A DNA stretch of 64,000 nucleotides from Pachypanchax playfairii. Taxonomy: Eukaryota; Chordata; Actinopteri; Cyprinodontiformes; Aplocheilidae. The notes below the pieces were generated by a model that was not told the origin of the DNA, searched no databases, and saw only the letters and a list, made by a program, of their open reading frames with translations. The stretch spans positions 9,142,082-9,206,081 of the forward strand of contig SSNP01000001.1 of the NCBI GenBank assembly GCA_006937955.1, in the 5' to 3' direction. Position numbers and translations under genes: made by a program. Below, piece after piece: positions 25,183 to 38,066 of the stretch (the first letter of the stretch is position 1; every line of letters starts with the position of its first letter).

Positions 25183-28100
25183 ATGGAAGACATAGACGCC
25201 ATGTTCAGCGACCTGCTGGGGGAGATGGACCTCCTTGCTCAGGTAAGTTCAATCAGTTGCCATGACCTTAAAACTACTTTCATTCTATTCCTTCTGTGTG
25301 TTTCAAGACTTTCAGACTCTTCCTTAAAGTTGTTATATCTTTGTTTATATTTTTGGTTTTGATACAAATATTTGTACAAAAAGGTGCTGTTTTAAACACA
25401 TTCTGTTGATTCTTCCTCGCAGAGTCTCGGAGAGGAAACAACACCTCATGCTCCTCCTCCTCCTGCAAGCACCAAGAAGGAGGTCAACTTCTCCATCGGC
25501 TTCACCGATCTGAACGGTGACTGAACAATTTTCATTACACAGACTTTATAGAAACACCACAGTGAGGTTGATGTTGAAACTTTAACACAATAAGACAAGT
25601 TTGACAGCGTCATTGTGCAAAAAAAAAAATCACATTTTTCACCAGCTAGAAAAAAATTAAGAAATATGGTCTGAAATAAAAACACAAAAACAAGGATAAA
25701 CCACAAGGTTTTGCTCTGTATTCACTGAGTTTGGTTTAAATAGGTGGTAGAAAAAATTCTGACCTTGTAGGGTGAAAAGAACATTTTTCTCTCATTTAGT
25801 TAAAAACCTTAAACATACATTTGAACATTTGCAGGTTAATCAATGAAGCAACTTTTAGAAAAAAGTAGTTCTTTAAACGGACACGAAGAGATTTACCGGA
25901 TTTACCGTATGAGATATGCGTCAGTTCAGCTATAAGTCTGTTCCACACTCACAGGGTGAAATCATCATAACTACACTTATTTTTTATTGTAGGATTTTCA
26001 CCAGATTTCCAGACAATCTTAAAATAAAATGTCTCTGAATTTAGAAGGTTGTGAATTAGGCCCTAACTAAAGGCATTCAGAGAGCTCAGCGCTTCACTGG
26101 CAACTCATTTCCATCATGATTTACACAGAACAATCCTACTCTGTTTTTATAAACATGTTTAAATTCCTTGACCATGAAAACATCAACTCAACATTTGGAA
26201 TCAGTTGGATTTAATTATTGGTTTACGAGTTGTTCAGAAACATTTTCCACAATGTCCAAAATCTGTTGGTTGTTGTCATTCCCAAATTGTCTTTAAAATT
26301 TCAGCATATCTGTTCCAAAATTTAAAGGTCTTGTATCCTTCTATTTCACAGCTTTCAACATCTGGGATAGGCACATATATGATAAAATTCTACCGTTGGC
26401 GTTATATAGCATTCATTTGTCCTAAAATATAACTGACAGTCTCAAGTTAATCTAGTAAAACACTCGGTTCACCAATCTCTCCTCCAGACCCCACCCCCCC
26501 GTGAATGCTGCCCCTCGAGCTGCCTGAATAAAATGGTGAATAAATTCCTGTAACTCTCGCAGCCAGATGCACATTTTCTTTTAGATATTTTTAGAAAGGA
26601 AAATACTACCAAACTGTGTTGCTTAGTGTCTTGCTTCAGACTCTCGCAGGTCGGGGCATGTGTGTTTAATCTGCAGGGGCAGCGCGGACACATCGGGCAG
26701 GTCCTGGTGTAACATTGTTACATCACTATGTTACTGTAATTCATTTTCCAGGAGAGAGTGGAGCAGCTGCTCAGAATGCAGGATTCAGGAGGATTACTGA
26801 GATATGTGTGTATTAAGCCAAAAACCACCCTGGGGGAGGGGGTTCTTTAAAAAATAGCATCACAGAATGGTTAAAAGCTCCAAAAAGTGATTTTGCATGA
26901 TATAGGAACTTTACTCTCACAGACAGACTAATAAATAAACACCAACAAAAATATATCCTACTTTTCAGAGCAAATAATGATTCTTTATTTTTATGTTTAT
27001 TAGTGTAGAAAGTAGTACCAAAACTTGTGAAGACGTTTATCGTTCGCCTTAGTCCTGATAAAAAGGAGAACTGAAAGTAAAGAAAAGTCCACATCCACTT
27101 TGTTTGTGCATTGTTAGATTAAAAATACAATATTTCGTGAATCTTGTGTTTTAAAAAAGACAGAATATCTTAATGATGCTAGCTGGAGGGTCCAAAATAC
27201 CTAAAAACAAGCCTTTAATTATCAAAAGTATGTCCAAATAAAAAACACTAACCGAACAGGAGGACAAATGAGATCGTCACTGACCCAACAGAGATCAGAG
27301 GAACTCAGAAACATGTTTACTGAGAACTGATGACAAGTGGAGAACAGACAGTGATAGTCAGTGACTGAACCATGAAATATGAACCACACAAACAGAACAA
27401 AGACTCTATTCAATTAAAAACAGAACAAGAAAAGTTCTCCAAACTTTCTGAACTTAACGATGTGACATTTTTCTGTATCTCCAGAATCTCTGAATGAGCT
27501 GGAAGACACTGACCTGGACGCTCTCATGGCAGACCTGGTTGCTGACCTCAACGCCACAGAAGAGAAACTCGCAGCAGAGATACAAGGTCTAGATAGACCA
27601 TCACACCCTCCACCAGACCTGCTGCCTCCACCCAAAGGCCTGAGCACCCAACCGGTCTCCTCTGTCTCATCTTCATCGCCCAGAAACAGCTGCAGTAACA
27701 CTGATAGCACCCCCACCTCCTCCAGCACCTCCCCTTTACCACCTCCACCTCCTCAGGCAGCAAAGCCCACAAAGGTAACAGCAATGACCTTTTCACCTCT
27801 TAGGCTTACAGGAACTGCTGAGACTTTTAATGTAGATAACAACAGCTGAGGAACACAGTTAAAAGGAACACAGTCCATTAATTATCTGCTAAAATCAAAC
27901 AGGTCTAAGAAGTCAAAAAGAACCACAGATGCTGGTTTTCTCCAACTAGTTAACACGTCATGCAGGTTTAACCCTCTCCTTACTGCGTTTCTTTTAGGAG
28001 GAAATGGAAGCTCAGATCAAAGCAGAAAAAATAAAACTTGCACTTGAAAAACTGAAAGAAGCCAAAGTGAAAAAGGTAAGTTTAGAACCCAACATGCCAT

Positions 28101-30151
28101 CCTCTGATCTCAAATAACAGCAAAGACAGAATGAATTATAAGGTCAATGTGAAATATTGTATTTACACAGCATGAGTCTGACGATGTTCTTCCTTCCCTT
28201 TTTTATATTTTAAATAAAAGGAGTCATCAGTCACATTTATCTGGCTAACATCATGCTGTAGGTTTTCTCTTGAGTGATATATCGACACTTGAAAGTGACA
28301 TAAAATAACTTACAGGACATGTAGAGTTATATGCAATCACTATATATATATTTACTATGCATCCTGCTGTGACAATGTCTCTGTAATTACATTTTTATGA
28401 CAAATATCCTACTTTTTGCAAAGCTGAACTTGTTTCCATATGACACGGAGTGTGAACTCAGAGTCAGACCTCTGGCTGAGGAGTTTAAGGACAACTCAGA
28501 AGAATTACTGTAAACTCTGATGACACAGTCTTCTATTAAATCTAACATCTGAAAGTAGAAACACTCATTTAGTGACAGAGCCTGTTATTAAACCGCCAGA
28601 CAAACAAGCCACGTGCGCTTAATGGCAGGATTTGGAAGTCGGGACTCCTACATGCCGTCAACAACGTGTTGGAAATCTGGAGTCTAATTTATCACAAAAA
28701 CAGAATATAAACAGTCGCTCTTTTTTTAGAAGAAAAACAACAGACAGCTGCAGAATTTAAACTCTGGTCAGCAAGAAAAAATCTACTTAAATTTTAAATT
28801 TTACTTATTTCATACATTTTTTAAAAGACACATTGTTAGTATTAGTGAAAATCCCAAAATAAAACAACATCTTTCAGATTGTAAAGTAAACATTTATTTA
28901 ATTTAATTTAAAACACCAAAACCACAGTATTCCCTTTGTACCATGCTGTTAAAAGAAAGAATATTAAAGTTGTTTTCAGACAAACGTTTGGGAATTTTTG
29001 CGGACAATTCGATCCGATCGTTAACTGGAGTTGTCTTTTCAGAAATGGCGCTGTTTTGAACGCAACCGTCCGCCAGAACGTCCGCTCGAGGAAAAGCACT
29101 AAGTTATTCTGGTGGTCTGCTCGCCTGGTAGCTAGTTTACCTGCTAGGTGCTGCTAGCTAATGTTTTACAATTTATACACATTCTTAATCATTATTTATC
29201 AAAACAACAATCCTCTGCTGTTTCTGTTGTTGCAAATTTTTTGTGGAAAAATAATTGAAACCAATTATATTAAAGTGAAAATTTTCTCTAACAGCTGGTG
29301 GTGAAGGTGCTAATGAACGATGGCAGCGCCAAAACGTTGATGGTCGATGAGAGACAAATTGTGAGGGAAGTTCTGGACAACTTGTTTGAGAAGACACACT
29401 GTGACTGTAACGTGGACTGGAGTCTATGTGAGACAAACCACGAGCTTCAGCTTGGTGAGTTTTATCATATAGCAGCCCTGAGGGGCCATTTTAATTTGAT
29501 TACTACAGTAATTCATTTGGAAATGTCTCTTAAAAGTGAAAAAAAAACTAACAAAAAATATATTTTATAACCAAAATTAACATTATTTCATGATATATAG
29601 CATAAAATGATTGATTAGCTTCACATTTTTAATATGCTGTAACACTACGGGCCCCTCTTGTATGTGGCAGCCTTATGAAGGTTTATAAAATAGTGTTTGC
29701 ATAAAACACTTTAATATCTTTAAGATTTAAATAATTTTAATGGGGCCAAAATCCACTTTGTTGTTGGTTCTGTGCTTTTTAGCCATTAGCTTGTCAGTCT
29801 AGTCAGAACTAAACTCTATTTCACCAAACTGATGTTCCAAAAACTGTAGGTTTTTCATAATGGAAACCTTCATTAAAACATTTCTTTAATGAGTGATCTG
29901 GTCGGATAAGGTCAACTCAGATAGTTATGTAGAAATAATACTGTTACCCAAAATTTTAAACATTGTCTTGATGTGTTAGGGTTACTTTTTGGATGATAGC
30001 CCATGTACGCAATGGCCATGGAACGAATGACACGGTTCTTTACTGGTAGAGTCATAGTTTAATTTGACAGTGTGACTCATCATCAGGAGGGGGTGGATGT
30101 GGGTTTGTGTTATTTTTGACTAGCCACTCAGCATGACAGCATCAAAGTAAA

Positions 30152-30221
<70 letters not shown>

Positions 30222-33200
30222 GTGTTTATGGTACACGTGTGTTACACATGTTCTGCCCACTAACAGCTTAGCTGACCTTTAATCATGGAGAGTAATTTCT
30301 CCCGTACACTCGCCGTGCACGCTGTTGAAACACCTCGTTTCACTCGTTATTTAATGACTCCAACAGACTGGAGTCCTGAACCTGGTGGCAGTTTTAATAA
30401 TACCTACTCTATTCCTCAGCTGGTGACGTGCTCACAGTGTGGATCTGAGTGGGTGAGAGGAAGTGATTTTTATGTACTTTCAAGGTTTGGAGCCGTTAAA
30501 AGTCATTAAAGCAAAAGAAGAGGCTTGTTTTCATCAAGATTTCAGCTGATCTGAAGATTTTTCTTCAGAATCTGTTTTATAGTGCAAGCGCAGCGCCATG
30601 TGTTATTTAACTGTAGATATTTTAATCTTCCAAACAGGCTGCAAATATTTCTGAAAGGAGGAAAAGCAGATTTACGAACTGAAAACTCCACACTGCTGTC
30701 ACCGGTAAAACACAAGTGTTTGTTATTTCAAGCTGAAAATAACCTTGGTGTGGCTGTTTGTGGTCTGACAGCGAAAGGTAGAAGCACTTGAACATCAGAG
30801 ACGTTGTGTGGCTCATAACTCGACTGGCTGCTGAGTGGAAGTTGTTTGTGGGAAAGACTTTTTTGTGGATCTGTTTGTTTGAAACTTTTCTTTACGAGCT
30901 GTTAGGGATGAAGGTTGCAGTAATGGAGGTTGATCAAGCCTTGAAAGCTGGTGCTAGTAAATCCTGCAGGTGGATTATTTACACCCCCTCTGTTGGTACC
31001 AGAAACTCGTGAGCATCAGCTGCAGAAAGTTGTGCAGCGAATGGAAGGGAAAGGAAGAGACAAACCTCATAATATTTAAAATTGTACGTCAGAGAAATTA
31101 TAAAAAAGTGAAAATGTGAGTACAAACTCTGACAGGAAGAGGTCTGGCAGACTGAAAGCTGCAGCTGCATTAGAGGAGAAGTTTCTGAAGATAAGCTTGT
31201 GTGATAGGCGGCTCACAGGACGACAGCTTCAAGCACAGATTAATAAAGATCCTAGTCTCAGTTTGACCAGACGAGTTTTAGCAGAAAACCGTCCACATTT
31301 TTTAAACTTTACAAGTAAACGTGAATGTTAAAAACTCAAAACCAGCTGATTTTACTGAGTTTCACGCCGCTGCTGATGTTATAATAAGAAAACCCGTTAG
31401 TTTAAAACCCCGTCTGCGTTGAAACATGAGGGTTCCATCACATCGCTGCCGGTTTGAGTTCTGGTTTCTGTTTTCTTCTGGCAGAACGGACGTTTGAAGA
31501 CCACGAGAACCTGGTGGAGTCGCTCTCAGTCTGGACGAGGGACAGTGAAAACAAAGTCTTCTTTCAGGAGAGGAAAGAAAAATTTGAGGTCTTCAGAAAC
31601 CCACAGGTCGGTCCTCTTACTGTGACCGGCTCCATCATCTGCTTACAGGCTCAGCTCCTGTTGAATTCTGGGATATCTGAGTTCAGCCCGACCCGTTACT
31701 GTAATATATCAAAGAGACAAGTTTGTCCATCAGCAACAAAACACAGCTCTGGTTTTTAATGTTTATTTTAATGTTTACCGTATTGGATAAAGTTTTATTT
31801 CTGACAAACAGAACTTCCCTCCGGGGATTTTTCTGTGATAAAAACAGAGTCTGGATGAAGTCACATGTTTCTAAGAGTGGTTAAAGTTAAAGTTTCCTAC
31901 AAACTTTCTGTATTTTGAACTAAATTAAAGTTTCAGAGTGTTGGGTTTGGTTTAACTCTAAAGATCAGGAGATTTGTGGCTATTTCCTGTAAACCAGAAG
32001 AAATAACATCTCTAATCCGTTCGTTGAGAAGTCTGAATAAATATTTTTACTCTTGCAGAACTTTTATCTGTGGAAAAAGGACAAGAAAACTCTCAAAGAC
32101 ATGAAGGACAAGGACAAAGAGATTCTGATAAAGGTGCATGAGCTCATTTCACACTTCCTGTAAAAGAAACATCATCTGCGTCTCACTTTAACCCATTTCC
32201 TGTCCTTCCTCTCCCGATGCAGGAGAACTTCTGTGGAACCTCCATCATTGTTCCTGATCTGGAGGGTGTTCTGTACCTCAAAGAAGACGGCAAGAAGTCG
32301 TGGAAACAGCGTCTCTTTCAGCTCCGAGCTTCAGGGATTTATTATGTCCCCAAAGGGAAGACCAAGGTCAGAGGAGGATTCAGACTCCTTTCATCCTGTT
32401 TTATGGTCCAGATCACGTGGTCTCCAGCTCCTGAAATGTTCTTCTCTGTCTCTTCAGTCGTCTCGTGACCTCGTCTGCTTCGTCCAGTTCGACAATATGA
32501 ACATTTATCATGGGAAGGACGTTAAGAACAGATACAAGGCGCCGACTGACTTCTGCTTTGTGCTAAAGGTAAGGCTCCGCCCCTTTAACCTCAAACACAC
32601 ACCTGTTGAGTTGATAAACAAAAGCTTCAGAGATACTGAAGACGTTTGATGTCACATGTCTGAAGTTTTTCCTGCAGCTTCATTTCTGGGTTTGTAAAAC
32701 TTTCCAGCTTCTTCTGTATAAAAAAAAAAATTACATAATGTCAAAAATATCTTAATTTGAAGAAGTTTTAAGAGACGATTTATTCAATTGGGCCCAAAGT
32801 AGTGAGAGAGAAAACGAGCATGATTACTTCTGCAAAGTACTTCCCTCAGTTATTTAAAAAATACCACAACAAAAGCTGCAGTAAGGAGGTCCTTTCAGTC
32901 CTCGTTCAGGACGGATAAATTCTGATCTAAAACAGGAAGAAATCGATGCGTCTTCTGGTAAAAAAATCGAAGGGGATGTGAAACCGTGCTTTCTTTCTTT
33001 TACCTAATCTGATCTGGGAAACAGTGAAACAGATGTTGATGGAAAGAAGCAGTGAAACTACAAAACCCAGTCGTTAAAGACCGAATCTTCACGGCTCGAC
33101 GTGAAGGAAGAAGGTCAAGTTAAAGGGATGCATTCAGCAGACGGTTGGATTTCACGTTTCAGAGGCCGAAACCTGAAGCTGCTGCAGGTTGTTGGTGAAA

Positions 33201-36200
33201 TAAAGTGAAAAGAAGTGAACTGAGTGTGAAATAAGAGTCAAAACCTGCAACGAGACAACTGAACATGATGAGAGAAGATGCTGGAGGTGATCAGCCGTGT
33301 CCATCATCTGTAACTGATGACGCCATTAAATCAAACGTCTCACATCCTCGAGAGAAGAAACTACGAGACAGACGTGTGACCTGTGTGACCATCAGCGGAG
33401 GTTTAATTCAGGTTCGATTCAGATTAGTTCTGAATATAAACTTTTTGCTTTCAAACTCGTTTCTAAAATAGAAACGTATCTAAATATTTAGTCGTGTGAA
33501 GCAGAGCCGGGGAGTTTTGAATTCCTGTAAATATTTAAATACAAGAGTTAAACTGACTCAGCAAAAAGACCAGAAAGAAGGAAGCTGAAGTGAACCTTGT
33601 TTAGTGAGACGTTCAGTGAAAGGACAGAGCTGGCTGGTAAAAAATGAAGTTCCGTTCTAATATTGTGCAAATGTTTTGAATCGTGTTTTGAACCAAAATG
33701 TCGTATTTATTGATTCTTTATTTTATTGGACTTTGGCTGCATTTGCACTTGTTCTTGTCTCATCACATCACGCGGACAGACTTTCCAGGTCAAAAGCGTT
33801 CAACAAACAAAAACCCAAATCCTCGTTCTCCAAATCCTTTCTATTCATTTCAGTTTTATTTATTAAAGCCCGTGTAAATTAACAACAAATGTGTGTTCTG
33901 AGTTTGTCAGTGCACAGGAATATTAGTTATTAGTCATCCAGCCAAATTTGAATGATTAAAAACACTGTGAAGCATATGAAATTTGGTTACAAAATAATGA
34001 AAAAAGGATCAGTTTTCTCTGCTCTGAGACGCTGGGGGCGTGTCCGCTGCAGGCGCTGAAACCTGTCTGTCTCATCCTCTAGCAGCACCTCCTTCTCTTC
34101 CCCACATCACTGCATTTCCTCCGTTTCTGAGTTCCGGCTGGTTCGTTAAGTTTGAGGTTCTACCCACATGTAAAACTGCGCATCGCTGCTTTTTGAGGAG
34201 TTGAAATATTTCCACACAACCGCAATGCTTCAGACTTGTTGATCAGTGAAGGAGCGGAATGTGCTGCTACGCCATTCTGAGCTTTGTTTAGCATATGAAG
34301 GCAGCAGGTGGCAGAAGTAGCTCCTACCTATCATGCTGGTTTAGTTACTGTCTACTGTGTGGCTCCTCTGCACAAAATCGACCCAAAGCTTTTTCAGACG
34401 GTCATCCCTCGGATGAAGGAGCGGGAAAACCGCTGAAGCTACCGCACTGTACGGTTTTATATGACGAGAGCAGCAGGGGGCGGGGTTATCCTTTTAGACC
34501 CGCCCATAAAATCCTGAAACAGAAAACTCTTGAAACGCAATTTGAAGGTTAGCTCCACAATTCAGTTTTTAATTGTTGGGAGGTTTTTCACATGTTTAGA
34601 ACAAGTACATTTATTATGTTTATAATGTGGTTAGAAGAAAATAGCAGAATTCCCTTTACACGGTCTTTAAATATCAGTTCATAACAAAAGTCATTTCAAG
34701 GCACTTTATAGAAAAAATGATGAGTTCTGCTCAGACCCACTGGGTTCTGAGAGGACAGACAAACACTGAAGAGTTGGACCACTCGTCCCTTTCATAGAAA
34801 GATTAACAGCGTTAAAGTTATATAAATAATAATAAATACAAACATGGAGAGTATATAGACTATAGTAGCATAACTAAAGGGATGGATCAGGATAATTTAA
34901 GCTAACAGGAAAGTTTTAGTTCTTGAAAGAACAAAGTGTCTGCTTTTAGAGACTTTAGGAACCAGAATCAGATCGTCAGTCTGAGAGTGTTCTGTTAGGA
35001 ACATATGGAACAATAAGATGGAACTTGGTTATTTGGAGTTTTAGATGCCAGAAGTCAAAATTTAAATGTAATTCTGGATTTTAAAGGAGCTGAAAGTAAA
35101 GAATGTGGTTTTAATTTAAAAAATAACAAAATATTGATATTTTAACTGACGTGTGTTTGTGTCGGCAGCATCCTCAGATCCAGAAAGAGTCTCAGTACAT
35201 CAAATATCTTTGCTGTGACGACGTTTGGACGATGAAGCTTTGGATGACTGGAATAAGGATCGCGAAGGTAAATCAGAGCACGTCTGCTTTCAGAACCTCG
35301 ATTTCACCTCCAGCAAGTTAAAAGAAAATCTGTGTTCTCCTCTGTCAGTACGGTGCGTCACTGTATGAAAACTTTAAAGAAGCAGAGAAGAAGGCCGTGA
35401 CCAGCAGCGCGTGGACGAACCGGGGCACGCCGTCTAGCTCCAGCTCATCAACACCTTCGCCCACCATCAGAGGTCGAGCGGCACGTGGAACGATTTATTC
35501 ACGACCTGATTGTCGAGATTCTCACTTAAAACGTGTTTCATGTTTTTGTTTTTCAGCCAAAGCACCGAGTCAAGCCAACGGCCACGCCCCCAAATCACAA
35601 GGCCCGCCCCCTCAGGTAAACAACTCTTTATTAAATGTCAGCTTCTGTTAAATCATCCCAGAATGCAGTTTGGTCTCAAACATCTTCTTCGTGTGCATGT
35701 TTCCCATAATGCTTTTCACCACCACCTCCTGTGTATGTTGGGTGTTTTCTTCTGTCTTGGCAGGACTTAGAAAACCTCCCACCTCCACCTCCCTTCCTGA
35801 ATGAGATGCTCCCCCCACCTCCTCCAGATCCGGTCTTCCCACCTCCACCACCTTTAAAGGTTTCCAAACCCGCTGCTTCAAAGCAACATCATCCCAGTAA
35901 CTTCCCTCCACCTCCTCTTGGACTGGACAATCTCCCTCCTCCTCCTCCACCTCCACCTATCGACGACTCTTCAGAAGCTCCTCCAGACTTCCTTCCTCCA
36001 CCTCCTCCCAACCCCGGCTTCGGTTTGCATCCTCCTCCTCCACCTGCTAGTTTTGATGGGGTTAAACAATCCCTTCCTCCTCCACCACCAGATCCTGAGT
36101 TTTTACCACCACCTCCACCTGATCCTGTGTTCACAGGAGCCGGGGCTCCCCCACCTCCACCTCCTCCTCCACCTCCTGCTCCCATGGCCACACAACGAGC

Positions 36201-36336
36201 GGCTCTACGGCCTGCTGGGTCAGTGAAGATGCCTCCAGCTCCACCAAAGAGGACTACACCATCGCTGTCAGGAGGTGGTGGAGGAGACTTTATGTCTGAA
36301 CTGATGTCCGCTATGAAGAAACGTAGCGATCATTAG
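25183..36336 (+). CDS. apbb1ip: Amyloid beta precursor protein-binding family B member 1-interacting protein (RIAM)
   Basis: This is a Rap1-GTP effector of the MRL family. It brings talin to membranes to activate integrins and binds Ena/VASP and profilin. Thirteen coding exons: 25,183-25,242; 25,423-25,516; 27,485-27,774; 27,998-28,075; 29,295-29,454; 31,485-31,606; 32,059-32,133; 32,223-32,366; 32,458-32,568; 35,169-35,267; 35,349-35,472; 35,557-35,615; 35,764-36,336. All are GT-AG with consistent phases and give 662 residues (human about 666). Residues 1-20 (EDIDAMFSDLLGEMDLLAQ) match the talin-binding helix. A second acidic helix (DLDALMADLVADL) starts near 59. A coiled coil fills 149-174. 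The RA domain is about 175-268 (VDERQIVREVLDNLFEKTHC) and the PH domain about 294-411 (CGTSIIVPDLEGVLYLKEDG, YVPKGKTK). The final exon (473-662) is proline-rich, with FPPPP EVH1 ligands and a conserved FMSELMSAMKKR tail. The start lacks the first few residues of the human N-terminus; a coding upstream exon is possible but not needed. Confidence 0.97.
29655..29845. repeat. Dispersed repeat, copy 3 of 3 (apbb1ip intron 5)
   Basis: Ordered motifs are shared with 13,370-13,600: GGTTTATAAAATAGTGTTTG, TTTAAGATTTAAATAATTTTAA, CCACTTTGTTG, AGCCATTAGCTTGTCAGT and CTAGTCAGAACTAAA. The orientation matches the copy at 13.4 kb. It is likely an old MITE. Confidence 0.55.
30160..30218. repeat. (TA)n microsatellite, about 28 copies, after an A-run
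   Basis: Uninterrupted TA dinucleotides follow an A-run at about 30,148-30,160, inside apbb1ip intron 5. The copy number is likely polymorphic. Confidence 0.97.
31116..31331 (+). pseudogene. Degenerate Tc1/mariner transposase fragment (N-terminal DNA-binding region)
   Basis: The translation contains KRSGRLKAAAALEEKFLKIS followed by CDRRLTGRQLQAQIN. This follows the Tc1-family second helix-turn-helix pattern as I know it (SGRPK..., RDRRLTAPQLQAQIN). The frame closes after 71 codons, with no DDE catalytic domain in the following sequence. It sits in apbb1ip intron 5, 154 bp before exon 6, in the sense orientation. It is a dead remnant and probably does not contribute to the RIAM protein. Confidence 0.6.
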
Positions 36337-36459
36337 CTTCAACAGGAAAACTGTTAAATCTCCAACAGACTGCAGCAGATAAACCTTTTTCTGTTGATGA
36401 AGCTGCATCTTCAACAGAAACTCCACCATCTTTTTAAATATTTAACATGTAACTTCTGA

Positions 36460-36465
36460 AATAAA
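36460..36465 (+). promoter_or_regulatory. apbb1ip: Candidate apbb1ip poly(A) signal AATAAA
   Basis: AATAAA lies 124 bases after the stop codon. Alternative signals follow at about 36,578 (ATTAAA) and about 36,793 (AATAAA before an A-rich run). Which one is used cannot be told from sequence. Confidence 0.5.
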
Positions 36466-37192
36466 CTTGATAAATCAGACCATGATTGAAAAACGTGAAC
36501 TCTCATCAAAGAATTCACTGATTTTATGAGTCATTATACTTTACAGTTATTTTGTGTAGATTTCCTCGTGTTTTTGCATTAAAAGCTTGTAAATACTGTA
36601 TAAATGCACTTGTAAATTGTTTAATAATGATTGATGTGTTATTGAGGAGCAGAGCGTTTTCATCACTTCACCCTGTGGGAGATTCATGGTTCGGTCTTAC
36701 CAAGAATATGTCAACATGTGGCCTGCTGGGGACTGAGATGGAGCTGCTCCCCGCCCGGTCCCTGTCAGACTTACACCACCACAAAAGAATGAAATAATAA
36801 AAAAAAAAACTCAACTTTGAGAGATAAACACTCATAAAAATCATCCAGTCCAAAAATAATGTTGAGCTTTTTCAGTTTACGCATGTTTTTGGCGACTTTA
36901 ATGAAGTTTAATCACGTCCATTAAAAACTATACTGATTATAAAACACTGGAACCCTCATTGGGGCCCAGCTCGGGTCCTCTACCAGAGTCCTGGGACCTT
37001 GAGGGTTCTGCACTGTATTTGAGATGTCAGATGTTTTTCCAGGAATCTGCTGTAGCCACTCCACCAGTTTGGGGGTCACTGCCATCACTCTCAGACTGCA
37101 GGTCTGCTTGTATTCCTAGAGTTTCTAAAAGTGGAATGGGGGACAGAGCTTCCAGTTATTAGGCTGCTTTCCTGTGGAACCAGCTTCCACTA
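36466..37192. other. Possible longer apbb1ip 3' UTR, then intergenic DNA
   Basis: No gene seen. The two later candidate poly(A) hexamers at about 36,578 and 36,793 could extend the apbb1ip transcript into this stretch. Confidence 0.4.
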
Positions 37193-37700
37193 TTAAAGGT
37201 ACAATATGTAAGAATTCTACAGGTAAATACTCACACAACAGTCTAATGTTCCACTGATGTTGAAAATAAAGTCACATTGTAACAGATCTTGATCTCAGCC
37301 GGCTGGGTGGTCGCTAGTTTTGGTCATTTTAAAAACGCTGTTCCGGGACGGAATCATTGTTTCCAATAACTATTCCATTCCAGACTTCCTGGTTCTGTAG
37401 TGAATCACCTGTGAACCTGCAAGGTTTCCAAGTCTTCAACATAAGCAGCTGCAATTCTACAACAACCAGCAGCAAAGAGTAAAAGAAACGGCTCTGAGGT
37501 AACTTGTAAACCTAAAACCACGACATCTTTCCCAAAAACTGAACAAATACAAGAGAAACAAAACAAGGATCAACATCAGAACTGGCAACCCGGCAGAAAA
37601 ATCAAGAAGGGGAGGAGGTGAGTGTCTCTGAGCGGACGGTTTTGTTTTCTACATGAACAATTTGATGACAAGGTCTAATTTTTACATATTGCACCTTTAA
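37193..37700. mobile_element. TTAA-flanked MITE (Kolobok-like), about 500 bp
   Basis: TTAA at 37,193-37,196 is followed by AGGTACAATATGTAAGAATT. The other end reads AATTTTTACATATTGCACCT before TTAA at 37,697-37,700. These are imperfect inverted terminal repeats flanked by TTAA. TTAA duplication is typical of Kolobok and piggyBac; the ends do not start CCC, which argues against piggyBac. No transposase frame is present. Confidence 0.75.
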
Positions 37701-38066
37701 CTGTTAATGTCTCTATAAAAGGGACGAGTGGTCCAACCCTGTTTGTCTGTCCTCTCAGACCTCAGTGAGTCGAGGCAGAAGGTCGTATCCTGGTTCTGGC
37801 ATTTCCTTGACTTAGCTTGTTTGGCTCATCTGACCTCAGCCCAGTTTGTCTTATTCTCTTTTAATTTATGTTTTTAGGTGTGTGTTTGTGTGTGTGCAGG
37901 AAGATGTATGTTGTGAAGGGGCTTTATTGTGTGAATAATGTTTATTTCTGGGGATGGGAGGGAATGTGGGTATGTTTTTATTTCTATTTTATTTTGTAAA
38001 GCACTTTGAGCTGCATTTCATGCGTGATTAAGTGCTATATAAATAAAGCTCTGATTTGATTTGATC
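37701..38066 (+). mobile_element. LINE-type 3' tail
   Basis: The end reads AAAGCACTTTGAGCTGCATT then GTGCTATATAAATAAAGCTC and a short TGATT repeat. This is the classic 3' terminus of teleost non-LTR elements and the SINEs that borrow their tails. The 5' boundary is not visible; the left limit here is only the end of the neighbouring MITE. Confidence 0.55.

Noticed and set aside
35889..36191. Gly-rich minus-strand frame opposite the RIAM tail
   Set aside because: It is the antisense shadow of the polyproline-coding exon.
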